Positions 1 to 11,678 are shown, counted from the stretch's first letter. The stretch: DNA of 64,000 bases from Pseudomonas sp. LB-090624 (GCF_003205205.1 NZ_QJRL01000002.1:62001-126000), one strand, 5' to 3'. The notes: a model not told the origin generated them from the sequence alone. Made by a program: numbers and translations.

Positions 1-1
1 G

Positions 2-1951
2 ATGGAGGCCGTGGCCAATGACCGCGCCGACGTTGCGTTGAGCAGCCATATCAATGCTGCCTACTACATCAACCATGTGTTCAAGGACCGCCTGCGCATC
101 GCCAGCGTACTTGACGACGAGCCGGCCATTGCCGCTTTCGCCGTGGCCGCCGACCAGCCGCAGCTTCAGGCCATTCTCGACAAGGCGCTCTTGAGCATTC
201 CGCCCGAAGAGCTCGACCAGCTGATCAACCGCTGGCGCACCAGCACCCTGGTCAGCGACAGCCCATGGCGCGATTACCGCACCCTGGCCCTGCAGGTGCT
301 GGTGCTGTCGGCCCTGCTGCTGGCCGGGGTGGTGTTCTGGAACAGCTACCTGCGCAAGCTGATCAACCAGCGCACCGAGGCCCAGCATGCGCTGCAGGCC
401 CAGCTGGCGCTGAGCCGCGGGCTGCTTGAACAGCTGCGTCAAGCCAAGGACGACGCCGAACAGGCCAGCCAGACCAAAAGTACCTTCCTGGCCACCATGA
501 GCCATGAAATACGCACCCCGATGAACGCTGTGATCGGTCTGCTGGAGCTGGCCCTGGAAGACTGTCGCAGCGGGCGCAGCGATACCCAGACCCTGCAGAC
601 TGCACACGATTCGGCCATCGGCCTGCTTGAGCTGATTGGCGACATTCTCGATATTTCCCGCATCGAATCCGGCCACATTACCCTGCAGCCGGTGCCCACC
701 GACCTGGTCGAACTGGTGCGCGCGACGCTGCGGGTGTTCGACGGTAATGCCCGGGCCAAGGGGCTGCACCTGCACAGCGAACTGCCGTCAGAACCGGTCT
801 GGGTGCTGGCCGACCCGCTGCGGCTCAAGCAGGTCATGTCCAACCTGATCAGCAATGCCATCAAGTTCACCGACCGTGGTGAAGTGCAGGCCAGCCTGCT
901 ACTGCCCAAGGTCGCCGGGCACGGCATGCTGACCATCGAGATGAATGTACGCGACACCGGTATCGGGATCAGCCCCGCCGACCAGGCGCGGTTGTTCAAC
1001 GCCTTCGTCCAGGCTGAAGGGCCGAGGGCCCGGCAAGGTGCTGGCCTGGGCCTGGTCATCAGCCGCACCCTGGCCGAATTGATGGGCGGCGTGTTGACCC
1101 TGCAGAGTGTCGAAGGCGTTGGTACCCGGGTACAGGTCAACCTGCAACTGCCCACCTGCGCTGCGCCGGCCCAAGCCACACAGATGCTGCCGCCGGAAAC
1201 CCGCAGCGAAGCGCTGAACATTCTGGTGGTCGACGACTATCCCGCCAACCTGCTTCTATTGGAGCGGCAACTGCACACCCTGGGGCACCACGTTACCCTG
1301 GCGGAGAACGGCGAAGTCGCCCTTGCCCACTGGCAGGCCGGGCGCTTCGACCTGGTGATCACCGATTGCAGCATGCCCGTCATGGACGGGCACGAACTCA
1401 CGCGCTGCATTCGCGCCCTGGAAAGCGAACGCGGCCTGTTACCGTGCTGGATCCTGGGTGTCACGGCCAACGCCCAGGCCGAGGAACGCGCCCGCTGCCT
1501 GGCCAGTGGCATGGATGAATGCCTGTTCAAACCGATCGGCCTGCGCACGCTCAAGACCCACCTGCCTCAGGCCCGCCCCCGGCAACACCCGGCGGTAGCA
1601 GGCCGTGGGGCGCTCAACCTGGCCGAACTGCGCCACCTGACTCAGGATGACGAGCAACTGACTCGGCACCTGCTGGAGCAACTGTCAGTGAGTGTTGGCG
1701 AAGACCTGGCCACGTTGCGCGCGTTGGGCGCGGATGCCTCGGACGAGGCCGTGCGTACCTTGGCCCATCGCATCAAGGGTGGCGCCAAGATGATCAGGGT
1801 GCGCACCGTGGTCAGGGATTGCGAAGCCATCGAACAGGCCCACACAGAGGGTCTATCGACGGTGGAACAGCGTGCGCACCTGGAGGCCAGCCTGCAGGTG
1901 CTGCTGGACGAGATGCGCGACGCGCTCAATGCAATTGCAGCGTCGAACTGA
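2..1951 (+). CDS. BvgS/EvgS-like hybrid sensor histidine kinase (5' end cut off by the window)
   Basis: This is the C-terminal part of an unorthodox membrane sensor kinase; the ATG at position 2 is almost certainly internal. In visible-residue numbering: the tail of a periplasmic solute-binding (Venus flytrap) domain ends near residue 80, a membrane helix lies at about 95-113, and the dimerisation box [14 protein letters not shown] has His168. The N box lies near 280-290 and the [10 protein letters not shown] box near 347-355. A receiver domain follows with DD411-412 and Asp455 in [11 protein letters not shown], then a C-terminal Hpt domain with His589 in [10 protein letters not shown]. The layout therefore allows a full His-Asp-His relay that ends on a separate response regulator, none of which lies next to it here. 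The 3' end overlaps the convergent chemoreceptor gene by 26 bp. The ligand is unknown; periplasmic amino-acid-like or organic solutes are typical of the family. Confidence 0.9.
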   Translation: MEAVANDRADVALSSHINAAYYINHVFKDRLRIASVLDDEPAIAAFAVAADQPQLQAILDKALLSIPPEELDQLINRWRTSTLVSDSPWRDYRTLALQVLVLSALLLAGVVFWNSYLRKLINQRTEAQHALQAQLALSRGLLEQLRQAKDDAEQASQTKSTFLATMSHEIRTPMNAVIGLLELALEDCRSGRSDTQTLQTAHDSAIGLLELIGDILDISRIESGHITLQPVPTDLVELVRATLRVFDGNARAKGLHLHSELPSEPVWVLADPLRLKQVMSNLISNAIKFTDRGEVQASLLLPKVAGHGMLTIEMNVRDTGIGISPADQARLFNAFVQAEGPRARQGAGLGLVISRTLAELMGGVLTLQSVEGVGTRVQVNLQLPTCAAPAQATQMLPPETRSEALNILVVDDYPANLLLLERQLHTLGHHVTLAENGEVALAHWQAGRFDLVITDCSMPVMDGHELTRCIRALESERGLLPCWILGVTANAQAEERARCLASGMDECLFKPIGLRTLKTHLPQARPRQHPAVAGRGALNLAELRHLTQDDEQLTRHLLEQLSVSVGEDLATLRALGADASDEAVRTLAHRIKGGAKMIRVRTVVRDCEAIEQAHTEGLSTVEQRAHLEASLQVLLDEMRDALNAIAASN

Positions 1952-3245
1952 TCTGGCTGATGGCATCTACCACGTGCCGTGAGCCCTGCTGGATTTCCAT
2001 GATCACCGTCCCGGCCTCGTTGGCCAACGCCACCCCATGGCCGGTACGGTTCAGGCTCGACTGCATGCTGGCCACCGCCAGTAGCGACAGGTCGTGGTTC
2101 TGTCGCACCACATCGACGATTTCCAGGGTGGCCTTGCTGGTGCGCGCCGCCAGGTTGCGCACCTCGTCGGCGACCACGGCAAAGCCGCGCCCGTGCTCGC
2201 CGGCCCGGGCCGCCTCGATGGCCGCGTTCAGCGCCAGCAGGTTGGTCTGGTCGGCAATGCCGCGAATGGTCAGCACGATCTGACCGATCACATCTGACTG
2301 CTTGCTGACCGCGTCGATGCTGCGCGCCGCGTCGTTCAGTTCCTGAGAAATCTGCTCGATCACCTGCACCGTCTGCTGTACCACCTCGGTCCCTTTGCGT
2401 GCGCAGGCGTCAGTCTGCACCGAACTGGCATGGGCGGCATCGGCAGCGCTTTGTTGGGTACAGATCTGGTGGGTGATATCGCTGGCGAACTTGACCACTT
2501 TGTAGAGGCGGCCCTTGCTGTCGAAGATCGGGTTGTAGGAGGCCTCGAGATAGACCGTCTGGCCCTGCTTGTTGACGCGTTCGAAACGGTGCGAGTGGTA
2601 TTCGCCACGGTTGAGCGATGCCCAGAACTCCCGGTATTCGGCCGACTCGCGCTCATGCGCCAGGCAGAACAGCCCGTGGTGCCGGCCGACCACTTCATCG
2701 AGCCGGTAGCCCATGGTATCGAGGAAGTTCTGGTTGGCCTTGATCACGCGGCCTTGCGGCGTGAACTCGATCACCGCCATGGAGCGGCCGATGGCCTTGA
2801 GCAGGCTTTCACTTTCGTGTTCGAGCATCACCCGCTGGCTGATGTCGGCAGCCACCTTGATCACGCTGGTGACCTGGCGCTGGTCATCCAGCACAGGCAT
2901 GTAGCTGGCTTCCAGCCAGACTTCGCGCCCGGCCTTGTCCACCCGCTCGAAGGTACCGCTGATGGCCTTGCCCTGCCCCAGCTCGCGCCACAGTTGCTGG
3001 TACTCGGCACTTTTGGCGTAGTCCGCCTCACAGAACAGCCGGTGATGCTTGCCCCGCAGCTCGTCGGCGCTGTAGCCCATGGCCTGGCAGAAGCGCTCGT
3101 TGGCATCGAGGATGGTGCCGTCGGGCGTGAACTCGATCATTGCCATGGAACGGCTGATGGCGGCCAGTTTGGCCTGTGCATTGGCCAACGCCTGATGACT
3201 GCGCTGGATCTCGACCAAATCTGCTTTGCGGTGGGAATCGAACAT
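1926..3245 (-). CDS. Soluble PAS-PAS methyl-accepting chemotaxis protein (Aer/BdlA-like)
   Basis: A 439-residue chemoreceptor with two PAS domains (about 32-136 and 154-258) and a C-terminal signalling domain (about 290-439) carrying the hairpin motif [21 protein letters not shown] see no membrane helix or HAMP domain, so it is probably cytoplasmic, as in the biofilm-dispersal protein BdlA, which has the same order and similar length. The two PAS domains are near-copies (both contain a RSMAxIEFTP start and a FERVxKxG segment), which points to internal duplication. PAS domains of this type often bind haem or flavin, but the cofactor cannot be read from sequence alone. The start at 3245 was chosen over the longer frame because GGGAG lies just upstream and the extra 21 residues are Arg-rich and atypical. 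It has its own transcription unit, convergent with the hybrid kinase. Confidence 0.88.
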   Translation of the reverse strand: MFDSHRKADLVEIQRSHQALANAQAKLAAISRSMAMIEFTPDGTILDANERFCQAMGYSADELRGKHHRLFCEADYAKSAEYQQLWRELGQGKAISGTFERVDKAGREVWLEASYMPVLDDQRQVTSVIKVAADISQRVMLEHESESLLKAIGRSMAVIEFTPQGRVIKANQNFLDTMGYRLDEVVGRHHGLFCLAHERESAEYREFWASLNRGEYHSHRFERVNKQGQTVYLEASYNPIFDSKGRLYKVVKFASDITHQICTQQSAADAAHASSVQTDACARKGTEVVQQTVQVIEQISQELNDAARSIDAVSKQSDVIGQIVLTIRGIADQTNLLALNAAIEAARAGEHGRGFAVVADEVRNLAARTSKATLEIVDVVRQNHDLSLLAVASMQSSLNRTGHGVALANEAGTVIMEIQQGSRHVVDAISQISSTLQLH

Positions 3246-3390
3246 GACGCAGGGCTCCCTTATGCGCGGTTTTCTGAGCATAGATCGCCGCAGGCGCCGT
3301 GCAAGCACAGTGCTATCACTTTGTGACTACTACCTGTTCACCAAATCCCCAGGCCGTTGCGGTCGCTGTCGCTGCGACCTCGCAGGGCCT

Positions 3391-4410
3391 TCAGGAGCTT
3401 TCCCGCACCATCAGCTCAAAACCCAGGTCCTGCTGCGCATTGGCCACCCGTTTGCCATCCAGCAACGCCAGCAACGCCTGCGCCGCGCCCCGACCGACGG
3501 CAGCCCGCGGTGTGCGGATCGACGTCAGGCGCGGCACCATGTGGGCCGAAGCCGGCAGGTCGTTGAAGCCAACCATCGCCACCTGGCGTGGCACCTCCAC
3601 CCCTTGGCGCAATGCCTGCAGCACTGCGCCCTGGGCCAGGTCGTCGTTACAGAAGAAGATACCGTCGACATCCGGGGCCTGCTGCAGCAACTGGCTGAAC
3701 AACGTACTGCCCAACGCGATCGACGAAGGCTCCGGCGCCAGCACTTCCAGCTCGGCCGCCTGTAGGCCGGCCTCGGCCAGCGCCTGGCGAAAGCCCTCGG
3801 CCCGCTGCATCACCCGCGGGTCGAGCTGTGCAGCAATGAACGCAAGGCGCTTGCGCCCGCGCTCGATCAAGTGCCTGGCAGCTGCGCGCCCGGCCTGCTG
3901 CTGTGAAAAGCCGACCGACAACGCCCCCGGCTGACCATTGAGTTCCATCATGTGCACACACGGCACACCGCTGGCGGCCAACATCTGCCGGGCCGTATCG
4001 CTGCGATCGAAACCGGTCAGCAGCATGCCGCAAGGCTGATACGCCAGGTAGTTGCGGATCAGGTTCTCTTCTTCGGCAAGGTCGTAGTGATAGTTGCCGA
4101 TCAGCACCTCAAACCCACGCGGGCGCATGACCTCGTGAATCGCCTCCAGGGTGTCGATGAACAACTGGTTGGACAGCGACGGGATCAGCACCACCACCGA
4201 CTGGCTGCGTGCCGAGGCCAGCGCCCGGGCGGCATGGTTGGCCACGTAGCCAAGGTTCGCGGCTGCGGCAATGACTTTTTCGACTAGCTCCGGCGCGACT
4301 GTGCTGACCCCGCGCAGGGCGCGCGAAGCGGTAATCGGGGAAACCCCGGAAAGCCTGGCAACTTCTGCCAGCGTGGGACGACCTGTAGTTCGGGAGCCGG
4401 TGCGGGACAT
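3391..4410 (-). CDS. gnuR: LacI-family gluconate repressor GnuR
   Basis: A 339-residue LacI/GalR repressor. The N-terminal helix-turn-helix is TLAEVARLSGVSPITASRAL (about residues 13-32), followed by the hinge and a periplasmic-binding-protein-like effector domain. It is divergent from gnuK and gntP, the usual arrangement in pseudomonads. There the orthologue (called GntR or GnuR) represses gluconate phosphorylation and uptake and responds to gluconate or 6-phosphogluconate. The 207-bp divergent region contains a perfect match to the published AC-N-AAG-N-TAGCGCT operator 42 bp from this gene's start, so it very likely represses itself. The effector is taken from family knowledge and was not seen in the sequence. 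Confidence 0.92.
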   Translation of the reverse strand: MSRTGSRTTGRPTLAEVARLSGVSPITASRALRGVSTVAPELVEKVIAAAANLGYVANHAARALASARSQSVVVLIPSLSNQLFIDTLEAIHEVMRPRGFEVLIGNYHYDLAEEENLIRNYLAYQPCGMLLTGFDRSDTARQMLAASGVPCVHMMELNGQPGALSVGFSQQQAGRAAARHLIERGRKRLAFIAAQLDPRVMQRAEGFRQALAEAGLQAAELEVLAPEPSSIALGSTLFSQLLQQAPDVDGIFFCNDDLAQGAVLQALRQGVEVPRQVAMVGFNDLPASAHMVPRLTSIRTPRAAVGRGAAQALLALLDGKRVANAQQDLGFELMVRESS

Positions 4411-4451
4411 GGATGTTGTAATTTTACTACTTGCAAGGAGAGGGAACGGCC

Positions 4452-4465
4452 ACTAAGGTAGCGCT
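4452..4465 (+). promoter_or_regulatory. GnuR operator O1
   Basis: The sequence ACTAAGGTAGCGCT is an exact fit to the AC-N-AAG-N-TAGCGCT site reported for the pseudomonad gluconate repressor. It lies between gnuR and gnuK, close to gnuR. The 10-mer TAGCGCTGTC at its right end recurs inverted at 4586-4595 and 5185-5194. Confidence 0.8.
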
Positions 4466-4585
4466 GTCTCAGGACGCAGGCAATGTAATCTTTGGTAGCA
4501 GCCATCACGCGCTCGCCACCAGGCGTCCATACTGCGTAAGGACAAGACCAATAACACCGGGGAGGTGGCTGTACGTCTGAGACGA

Positions 4586-4595
4586 GACAGCGCTA
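4586..4595 (-). promoter_or_regulatory. GnuR operator O2 (gnuK-proximal)
   Basis: GACAGCGCTA is the reverse complement of TAGCGCTGTC in O1 and sits 22 bp before the gnuK start codon, just ahead of its AGGAGG ribosome binding site (4607-4612). Bound repressor would block gnuK transcription. Flanking matches to the full consensus are weaker than in O1. Confidence 0.65.
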
Positions 4596-4617
4596 TCTCA
4601 CCCCGCAGGAGGTACTG

Positions 4618-5157
4618 ATGAATTCTCCCCTGTCCGCCATTGTGGTGATGGGTGTGGCCGGTTGCGGCAAAAGCTGCATCGGTGCCGCCATCGCTGCCAG
4701 AAGCGGCGGTCGCCTGATCGAAGGCGACGCTTTCCACCCTGCCGAAAACATTCGCAAGATGAGCGCTGGCATCCCGCTGGACGACAGCGACCGAGCCGGC
4801 TGGCTGGTGCGCCTTGGTAAAGAGCTGCAAACCACCACCCAGGCCGGGGAGCGTCCCATCCTGACGTGCTCGGCACTCAAGCGCCGCTATCGCGAAACCC
4901 TGCGCGAGGCGATGCCAGGGCTGGTGTTCGTGTTCCTCGAACTGACCCCCGCCGAGGCCGAAAAGCGCGTTCTCGCCCGCCCCGGCCACTTCATGCCGGC
5001 CAGCCTGATCGATAGCCAGTTCGCGGCCCTGGAATCCCCACGCGGCGAACCGCTGACCCTGGCACTGGACGCCACGCAGCCCATCGATGCACTGGCCGAA
5101 GCGGTAGACCGCTGGCTAAAGCACTGCGGTGAGCAGGGCCTGGCGCAAACCGCCTGA
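4618..5157 (+). CDS. gnuK: Gluconokinase
   Basis: A 179-residue thermoresistant-type gluconokinase (GntK family) that makes 6-phosphogluconate from gluconate and ATP, feeding the Entner-Doudoroff route. The Walker A loop is GVAGCGKS at residues 12-19, followed by the family signature EGDAFHP and the region with DDSDRAGW. The length is normal for this single-domain NMP-kinase-like fold. The AGGAGG site 5 bp before the ATG is ideal. It is followed by gntP after 111 bp, so the pair forms the gluconate uptake and phosphorylation unit controlled by the divergent repressor. Confidence 0.95.
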   Translation: MNSPLSAIVVMGVAGCGKSCIGAAIAARSGGRLIEGDAFHPAENIRKMSAGIPLDDSDRAGWLVRLGKELQTTTQAGERPILTCSALKRRYRETLREAMPGLVFVFLELTPAEAEKRVLARPGHFMPASLIDSQFAALESPRGEPLTLALDATQPIDALAEAVDRWLKHCGEQGLAQTA

Positions 5158-5184
5158 ACCTGGCGGTTTTCCCGGCTCACCAAA

Positions 5185-5194
5185 GACAGCGCTA
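5185..5194 (-). promoter_or_regulatory. GnuR-like operator O3 between gnuK and gntP
   Basis: A third exact copy of GACAGCGCTA lies in the 111-bp gap before gntP, 75 bp ahead of its ATG. This suggests gntP has its own repressor-controlled promoter in addition to read-through from gnuK. Confidence 0.55.
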
Positions 5195-5200
5195 CCCCGA

Positions 5201-5214
5201 CCCGCGAACGCGGG
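5201..5214 (+). repeat. Short perfect inverted repeat in the gntP leader
   Basis: CCCGCG-AA-CGCGGG forms a tight six-base-pair GC hairpin just after O3. No T-run follows, so it is not a standard intrinsic terminator. It may be a leader structure or mRNA-processing hairpin. Confidence 0.45.
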
Positions 5215-5268
5215 CAAAGTTCCACATAGCTCCGCCCAAAACAACGATAAGACCGAGGCCTTCAAACC

Positions 5269-6621
5269 ATGTTCGGACTGGCTACTGATACCTTCCTGCT
5301 GCTCGACGCGCTGGTTACCATCGTCGGGCTGATCTTGCTGATCACCCATTTCAAAGTGCACCCCTTCGTTGCCCTCACCCTCGCGGCCGGTTTCCTGGGC
5401 CTGACTTCCGGCATGCCGGTGGCCAAGGTAATGAAATCGTTCCAGGACGGGTTTGGCGGCGTGCTTGGCTTTGTCGGCATCGTGCTCGCCCTGGGCACCA
5501 TGCTTGGCAAACTGATGGCTGATTCCGGCGGTGCCGACCAGATCGCGCAAACCCTGATCCGCGCCTTCGGCAAGAAGAACGTGCATTGGGCGATGATGTT
5601 CGCCGCCTTCCTGGTGGGCATCCCGCTATTCTTCGAAATTGGCTTCGTTCTGTTGATTCCACTGGTGTTCATCGTTGCCCGGCGCTCCGGGGTGTCGCTG
5701 GTGAAGATAGGCATTCCGCTGCTGGCCGGCCTGTCGGTGGTACACGGCCTGGTGCCACCCCACCCAGGCCCCCTGCTGGCGATCGGCATTTTCCACGCCG
5801 ACATCGGCAAGACCATCTTCTACGGCCTGATCGTTGCGCTGCCTACCGCGATCATTGCCGGTCCGCTGTTCGGGAACTTCATCTCCCGCTATATCCCGGG
5901 CAACCCGTCCCAGGAACTGATGGACCAGATCGCCAAGGAATCCGATCAGGGCAACCTGCCGAGCTTCAGCATCACCCTGATCACGGTGCTGCTGCCGGTG
6001 GCGTTGATGCTGCTGAAAACCTTTGCCGACGTGGTGCTGCCTGCCGAGCATATCGTGCGCCAGTGGATGGACCTGATCGGCCACCCGATCACCGCCCTGC
6101 TCGCCGCCCTGCTGCTGGCCTTCTATACCTTTGGCTCCGCTCGCGGCTTCAACCGCCAGCAGATCATGAAAATGCTCGACCAGAGCCTGGCGCCTACCGC
6201 CGCCATCGTCCTGATCGTCGGTGCCGGTGGCGGTTTCAAGCAGATGCTGGTCGACACCGGGGTGGGCAATGTGATCGGGCAGATGGCCGTGCAGGCTGAA
6301 ATTTCGCCGATCATGCTGGCCTGGCTGGTGGCGGCGGTGATCCGCATCGCCACCGGCTCTGCCACGGTCGCCACCATTACCGGCGCGGGCATCGTCGCCC
6401 CGGTGATCGACCTGGTACCGGGGGTGAACCGGGAGCTGCTGGTGCTGGCCACCGGTGCCGGCTCGCTGATCCTGTCGCATGTGAACGACGCCGGCTTCTG
6501 GCTGGTCAAGCAGTACTTCAACATGACCGTGGCGGAAACCTTCAAAACCTGGAGCATGATGGAGACCATTCTTTCCATCGTCGGGATCATCTTCATCATG
6601 CTGCTATCGCTGGTGGTGTAA
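5269..6621 (+). CDS. gntP: Gluconate:H+ symporter GntP family
   Basis: A 450-residue inner-membrane permease of the GntP family, with many hydrophobic helices spanning the whole length. Typical family segments are present, such as the early HPFVALTLAA region, the VPPHPGPLLAIG motif around residue 160, and IRIATGSATVATITGAG in the last third. It imports gluconate for the adjacent gluconokinase. The ribosome binding site before the ATG is weak (GAGG). The gene closes the gnu cluster; the next + strand gene is a separate small secreted protein. Confidence 0.93.
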   Translation: MFGLATDTFLLLDALVTIVGLILLITHFKVHPFVALTLAAGFLGLTSGMPVAKVMKSFQDGFGGVLGFVGIVLALGTMLGKLMADSGGADQIAQTLIRAFGKKNVHWAMMFAAFLVGIPLFFEIGFVLLIPLVFIVARRSGVSLVKIGIPLLAGLSVVHGLVPPHPGPLLAIGIFHADIGKTIFYGLIVALPTAIIAGPLFGNFISRYIPGNPSQELMDQIAKESDQGNLPSFSITLITVLLPVALMLLKTFADVVLPAEHIVRQWMDLIGHPITALLAALLLAFYTFGSARGFNRQQIMKMLDQSLAPTAAIVLIVGAGGGFKQMLVDTGVGNVIGQMAVQAEISPIMLAWLVAAVIRIATGSATVATITGAGIVAPVIDLVPGVNRELLVLATGAGSLILSHVNDAGFWLVKQYFNMTVAETFKTWSMMETILSIVGIIFIMLLSLVV

Positions 6622-6705
6622 CCGTTGATCGGGGTAATGGCACCATGACGTTCCGGCTAGGGCCGAAGGGAAATATGAGTCCTGACCGAAGCAAAGGAGC
6701 TTGCC

Positions 6706-7011
6706 ATGCCCCGTTCCAGCATCCTGCTGATCGCCCTCCTCGCCTCGCCGTTGGCGCTGGCCGTCGGCACCGGCCCGACCTACCCCGACGACCCGCATAG
6801 CTCCGCGCCGCAACCTGGCGCGGATAGCACCCTCAACCCCATCGAAAAACCCATGCCGCGGGATACCGACCCGCGCATAAAGGGTAACGACCCGGACAGC
6901 CCACCTGCGGAGCAGACTGACGACCGCGATTTGCCCGGGATGGGCGGCAGTGGCTCGGAGGGGGCTCAGGGCCAAGGTGACACCGGCACGAACACGGGTA
7001 ACCGCCCCTGA
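6706..7011 (+). CDS. Small proline- and aspartate-rich secreted protein, unknown function
   Basis: A 101-residue protein with an AAAGGAG ribosome binding site. A short Sec-type signal peptide covers about residues 1-19 (hydrophobic ILLIALLASPLALA). The rest is polar and low in complexity, rich in Pro, Asp, Gly and Gln, with no Cys and no recognisable fold, so it is probably a disordered periplasmic protein. I do not recognise a characterised family; similar small proteins are annotated only as hypothetical in pseudomonads. The nearest genes are gntP (same strand, 84 bp upstream) and a convergent response regulator; neither tells its job. Confidence 0.7.
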   Translation: MPRSSILLIALLASPLALAVGTGPTYPDDPHSSAPQPGADSTLNPIEKPMPRDTDPRIKGNDPDSPPAEQTDDRDLPGMGGSGSEGAQGQGDTGTNTGNRP

Positions 7012-7030
7012 AGCCATCGTTGCTGCCCAG

Positions 7031-8458
<1,428 letters not shown>

Positions 8459-9920
8459 AGACCCCTCCCGCTTCGATATTGAATGTAAGGCTGACGCGGG
8501 TTCCTTCCTCTTCGCGGCTGCTCAGGCTGACCGAGCCGCCAAAACGTTCCATGATGCGCTTGACCAGGGCCAGGCCGACACCAAGGCCGCCCTGCTTGGT
8601 GGTGAAGAATGGCTTGAATACCTTCTGTTCCTGCTGCTTGCTCATGCCCTTGCCAGTGTCGGTGAGCACGAACTCGGCGCGCAGGCCCTCCTGCACGATG
8701 ACCTGGGCATTGAGCATGCCGCCGGCGGGCATGGCCTCCAGGGCATTGGCGAACAGGCTGTTGAGAATCTGGGTAAGCTGCAGCGGCTGGCTGGCCACCC
8801 ACTGCACGTCCGGCCCTTCGAAATGGAAGCGCACGCCGTTGCGCTCGATCTGCTGGGCGAAGGCCAGGTGGGTATCCTCGATGGCCGCCACCAGGTCCAC
8901 TGGCTCGGGTTCGTCGCTGCTGGGGCGCAACGACACCAACAGGTCGCGCACCCAGCGTGACATACGGTCGACCTGACTGATGATGTCGCTGATGTTCTTC
9001 TGCGCGGCGGGGTTGGCGATGTCCTGGGCCAGTTCGGCACTGGAGCGGATGTTGGCCAGCGGGTTGCGCAAACTGTGGGCCACCGCCGACGACATTTCGC
9101 CCAACGCCACGTAGGTTTCGCTGGCCACCAGCCGGTCCTGCTGCAGGCGCAGCATCTGCGCCGCCCGGCGCACGATCCAGAACAGCCCGAAGTAGATCAA
9201 CGCGCCACCCACCAGGGTCGAGGCCCAGATCAGCACATAGCCGCGCTGAATGCGCCGAATCAGGTCCTGCGGCTCCTTGTAGATTTCCACCATGGCCAGC
9301 ACCTGCTCGCCCTGGCTGTCGAACAGCGGGATGTAGTTCTCGATGAACAGATAGCGTGGATGACGCTGAAACTTCTGTTCCTCGCGGTCTTCCTCGGCCT
9401 TGTGATAGCTGGCCGATACAGCCTTGCGCGAGCGGAAGGCGCGGTCGAGGTCGTCATCGGCATCAATGCGCTTGCCGATCAGTTCGGAATTGGTGGACCA
9501 GACGATGGTGCGGTCGCGGGCGTAGACATTGGCCAGCAAGGTGTCCGGCAGGTGCTCGACATGGTCGAGGAACTCTATCCGCGTAGATTCAGCCAGTGCC
9601 GGGCTGAACTGCAGGTGCTGCAGGTCCAGGCGCGGGTCGAGCAATTCGCCCATGGTGGTACCTGGCGGCAACTGCGAATGGCGCACCTCGGCCTGGGCCA
9701 TGGCCTGGATGAACTGTGCGGTGAGCATTGCATCCCGCTGAACGCTGTCACGGACCACGAATCGAGTCGAGACATACCCCAGTCCACCCGCGACCGAGGC
9801 GATGATCAACAAGCTGATGACCGAAAACCAGCGCAACAGGTTGAATTCATGCAGGGGGAGAGCGAGACCGCTGGCGGTCGCACTGGCCTTGTCGGGCGCT
9901 TCGTTTTCCAGCATCTGCAT

Positions 9921-10217
9921 CGCGTGGTTCCCGCGCAGGGCGTCCGTTCAGAAATGCATCGACCCGGGCATGGCGCCGTTGGATGACATTCCACCTCGGC
10001 AGCCATGGCTGGCTGCCATTTGTCACGTGTGGTGCTCCACAGATACGAAGCAAAAACCCAGCCAATCGATTAAACAAAATATATATTTATATATATCAAT
10101 CATTTACTGAACATACTTCATCCCAAATAGCGGATATCCCCCCACTATTGGGTACCTTTTACCCATGTTAATCAAATCGTTTCATATCAATAACTTATGA
10201 GCACAAGTGAAATTAGA
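9921..10217. other. AT-rich gap between the two paralogous kinase genes
   Basis: 297 bp without a credible gene. The half nearest the copy 2 kinase (about 10060-10200) is strikingly AT-rich for this chromosome and contains a TATATATTTATATATAT tract. A TGGGTA/TACCCA inverted pair lies near 10150-10165. This probably holds the promoter of the copy 1 kinase and regulator, reading leftwards. Confidence 0.5.
9998..10017 (-). repeat. Inverted repeat in the leader of the copy 1 kinase
   Basis: GGCAGCCA-TGGC-TGGCTGCC, with 8-bp perfect arms and a 4-base loop, about 80 bp upstream of the kinase start. No T-run follows on either side. It could be an operator or a leader hairpin. Confidence 0.45.
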
Positions 10218-11678
10218 TTACGAGCTTTCTGCCAGGCGAAAAATCAGCGAAACCCGCGTGCCATGGCCTTCACTGCTGCTAAGCCGAACTGTACCGCCGA
10301 ATCTCTCCATGATGCGCTTCACCAGCACCAGCCCCACCCCCAGCCCACCTTGTTTGGTGGTGAAGAACGGCCGGAAAGCCATACGCAGTTGTTCTTCGTT
10401 CATGCCCTTGCCATTGTCGGACAAACGCAAGATCAGGCTGCGCCGTTTCTGCCGCACGACCTCGATGCGCAGTCGGCCACCTTGTTCCATCGATTCCAGG
10501 GCATTGGCGATCAGGCTGCTGAACACCTGGCGCAGGAGCGCAGGGTGCCCTAGCACCTGCACGGCCGGTAACGGTTGCAAGTCCAGGGTCACCCCGCCGC
10601 GCGCCAGCGGCACCGCGTAGGTTTGCAGGCTTTCCTGCACCGCCTGCGACAGGTCCACTGCCACCGCCTCATCGTTCAGCGGGCGCAGGGACTGCAGCAT
10701 CTGGCGGATCCACTGCGACATGCGATCGACCTGGCTGATGATGTCATTGACCTGGCGTTGCGCCGGGCCTTCGTCAAATGCCTGGGCCAGCTCTGCACTG
10801 GAGCGGATGCTGGCCAGCGGGTTGCGCAGGCTATGGGCCACCGCGGATGACACTTCGCCCAGTGCCACGTAGGTTTCACTGTTGATCAGGCGCTTCTGCT
10901 GCACCGCCAGCAACCGGGCGGCGCGGTGCATGATGCCGTAGAGGCCGACATACACCAGCGCGGCGCCCACGGTGATCGCCAGCCAGATCAGGATCAGGCC
11001 GTGCTCGATGCGCACGATCAGGTCATGGGGCTCCTTGTAGATTTCGACCATGGCCGTGACCTGCTCACCATCGGCATCGAACAGCGGAATGTAGTTCTCG
11101 ATGAACAACTGCTCGGGTGGGGTCACGAACTTCTGCTCGGAGCGGGCCTGCTCGAAGTTGTGGTAGCTGGCCGACACCCGCATCTTGTACTGGAACGCCC
11201 GGTCCAGGTCGTCGTCGCCCTCGATCAGCCTGCCGATCAACGCCGGGTTGCTGGACCAGATCACCGTGCGGTCCGGGGCGTAGATGTTGGCCAGCAGCAT
11301 GTCGGGCAGGTGGGCGATGTGGTCGAGAAACTCACCGCGGGCCTTGCGCCGGGCATCCGGGTCGACATCAGGGAGGTTGGCGCGATCGGTGCGCGGGTCC
11401 AGTAGCTCGCCCATGGTGCGCACGTTGGGGATAGACACATGGCGTACTTCGGCATCGGCAATGGAGGTGATGAATTGCGCGGTGAGCAAGGCGTCGCGTT
11501 CGACGCTTTCGTCGATGATGAAGCGGCTGGAAATCAGCCCCAGCCCCGCAGCTACCGACAGGATGATCGCCAGGCTGACCCAGGCGTACCAGCGCAGCAG
11601 GTTGAACGGCTTGCGCGGGGCGGCCAGCTCGCTACCGGCAGGCACTTCAATGGCGTCGGAACGAGGGGCGAGGTCCAT
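10218..11678 (-). CDS. Membrane sensor histidine kinase, paralogue (copy 2) without its own regulator
   Basis: A 486-residue kinase with the same plan as its neighbour: helices near 31-51 and 228-250, a periplasmic domain with the shared LFIENYIPLFD and AMVEIYKEP segments, His282 in SSAVAHSLRNPLAS, and a GGLGVGLVLVKRIMERFGG G box. The ATG at 11678 was preferred to an upstream GTG because GGAG lies 7 bp before it. There is no second response regulator nearby, so both kinases probably feed the NtrC-type regulator downstream. The periplasmic domains differ enough (for example residues 98-116) to allow different ligands. Confidence 0.88.
   Translation of the reverse strand: MDLAPRSDAIEVPAGSELAAPRKPFNLLRWYAWVSLAIILSVAAGLGLISSRFIIDESVERDALLTAQFITSIADAEVRHVSIPNVRTMGELLDPRTDRANLPDVDPDARRKARGEFLDHIAHLPDMLLANIYAPDRTVIWSSNPALIGRLIEGDDDLDRAFQYKMRVSASYHNFEQARSEQKFVTPPEQLFIENYIPLFDADGEQVTAMVEIYKEPHDLIVRIEHGLILIWLAITVGAALVYVGLYGIMHRAARLLAVQQKRLINSETYVALGEVSSAVAHSLRNPLASIRSSAELAQAFDEGPAQRQVNDIISQVDRMSQWIRQMLQSLRPLNDEAVAVDLSQAVQESLQTYAVPLARGGVTLDLQPLPAVQVLGHPALLRQVFSSLIANALESMEQGGRLRIEVVRQKRRSLILRLSDNGKGMNEEQLRMAFRPFFTTKQGGLGVGLVLVKRIMERFGGTVRLSSSEGHGTRVSLIFRLAESS

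Noticed and set aside
9921..10217. A sigma-54 promoter (-24/-12) for the kinase-regulator unit
   Set aside because: No GGCAC-N5-TTGC type element could be found in either orientation.
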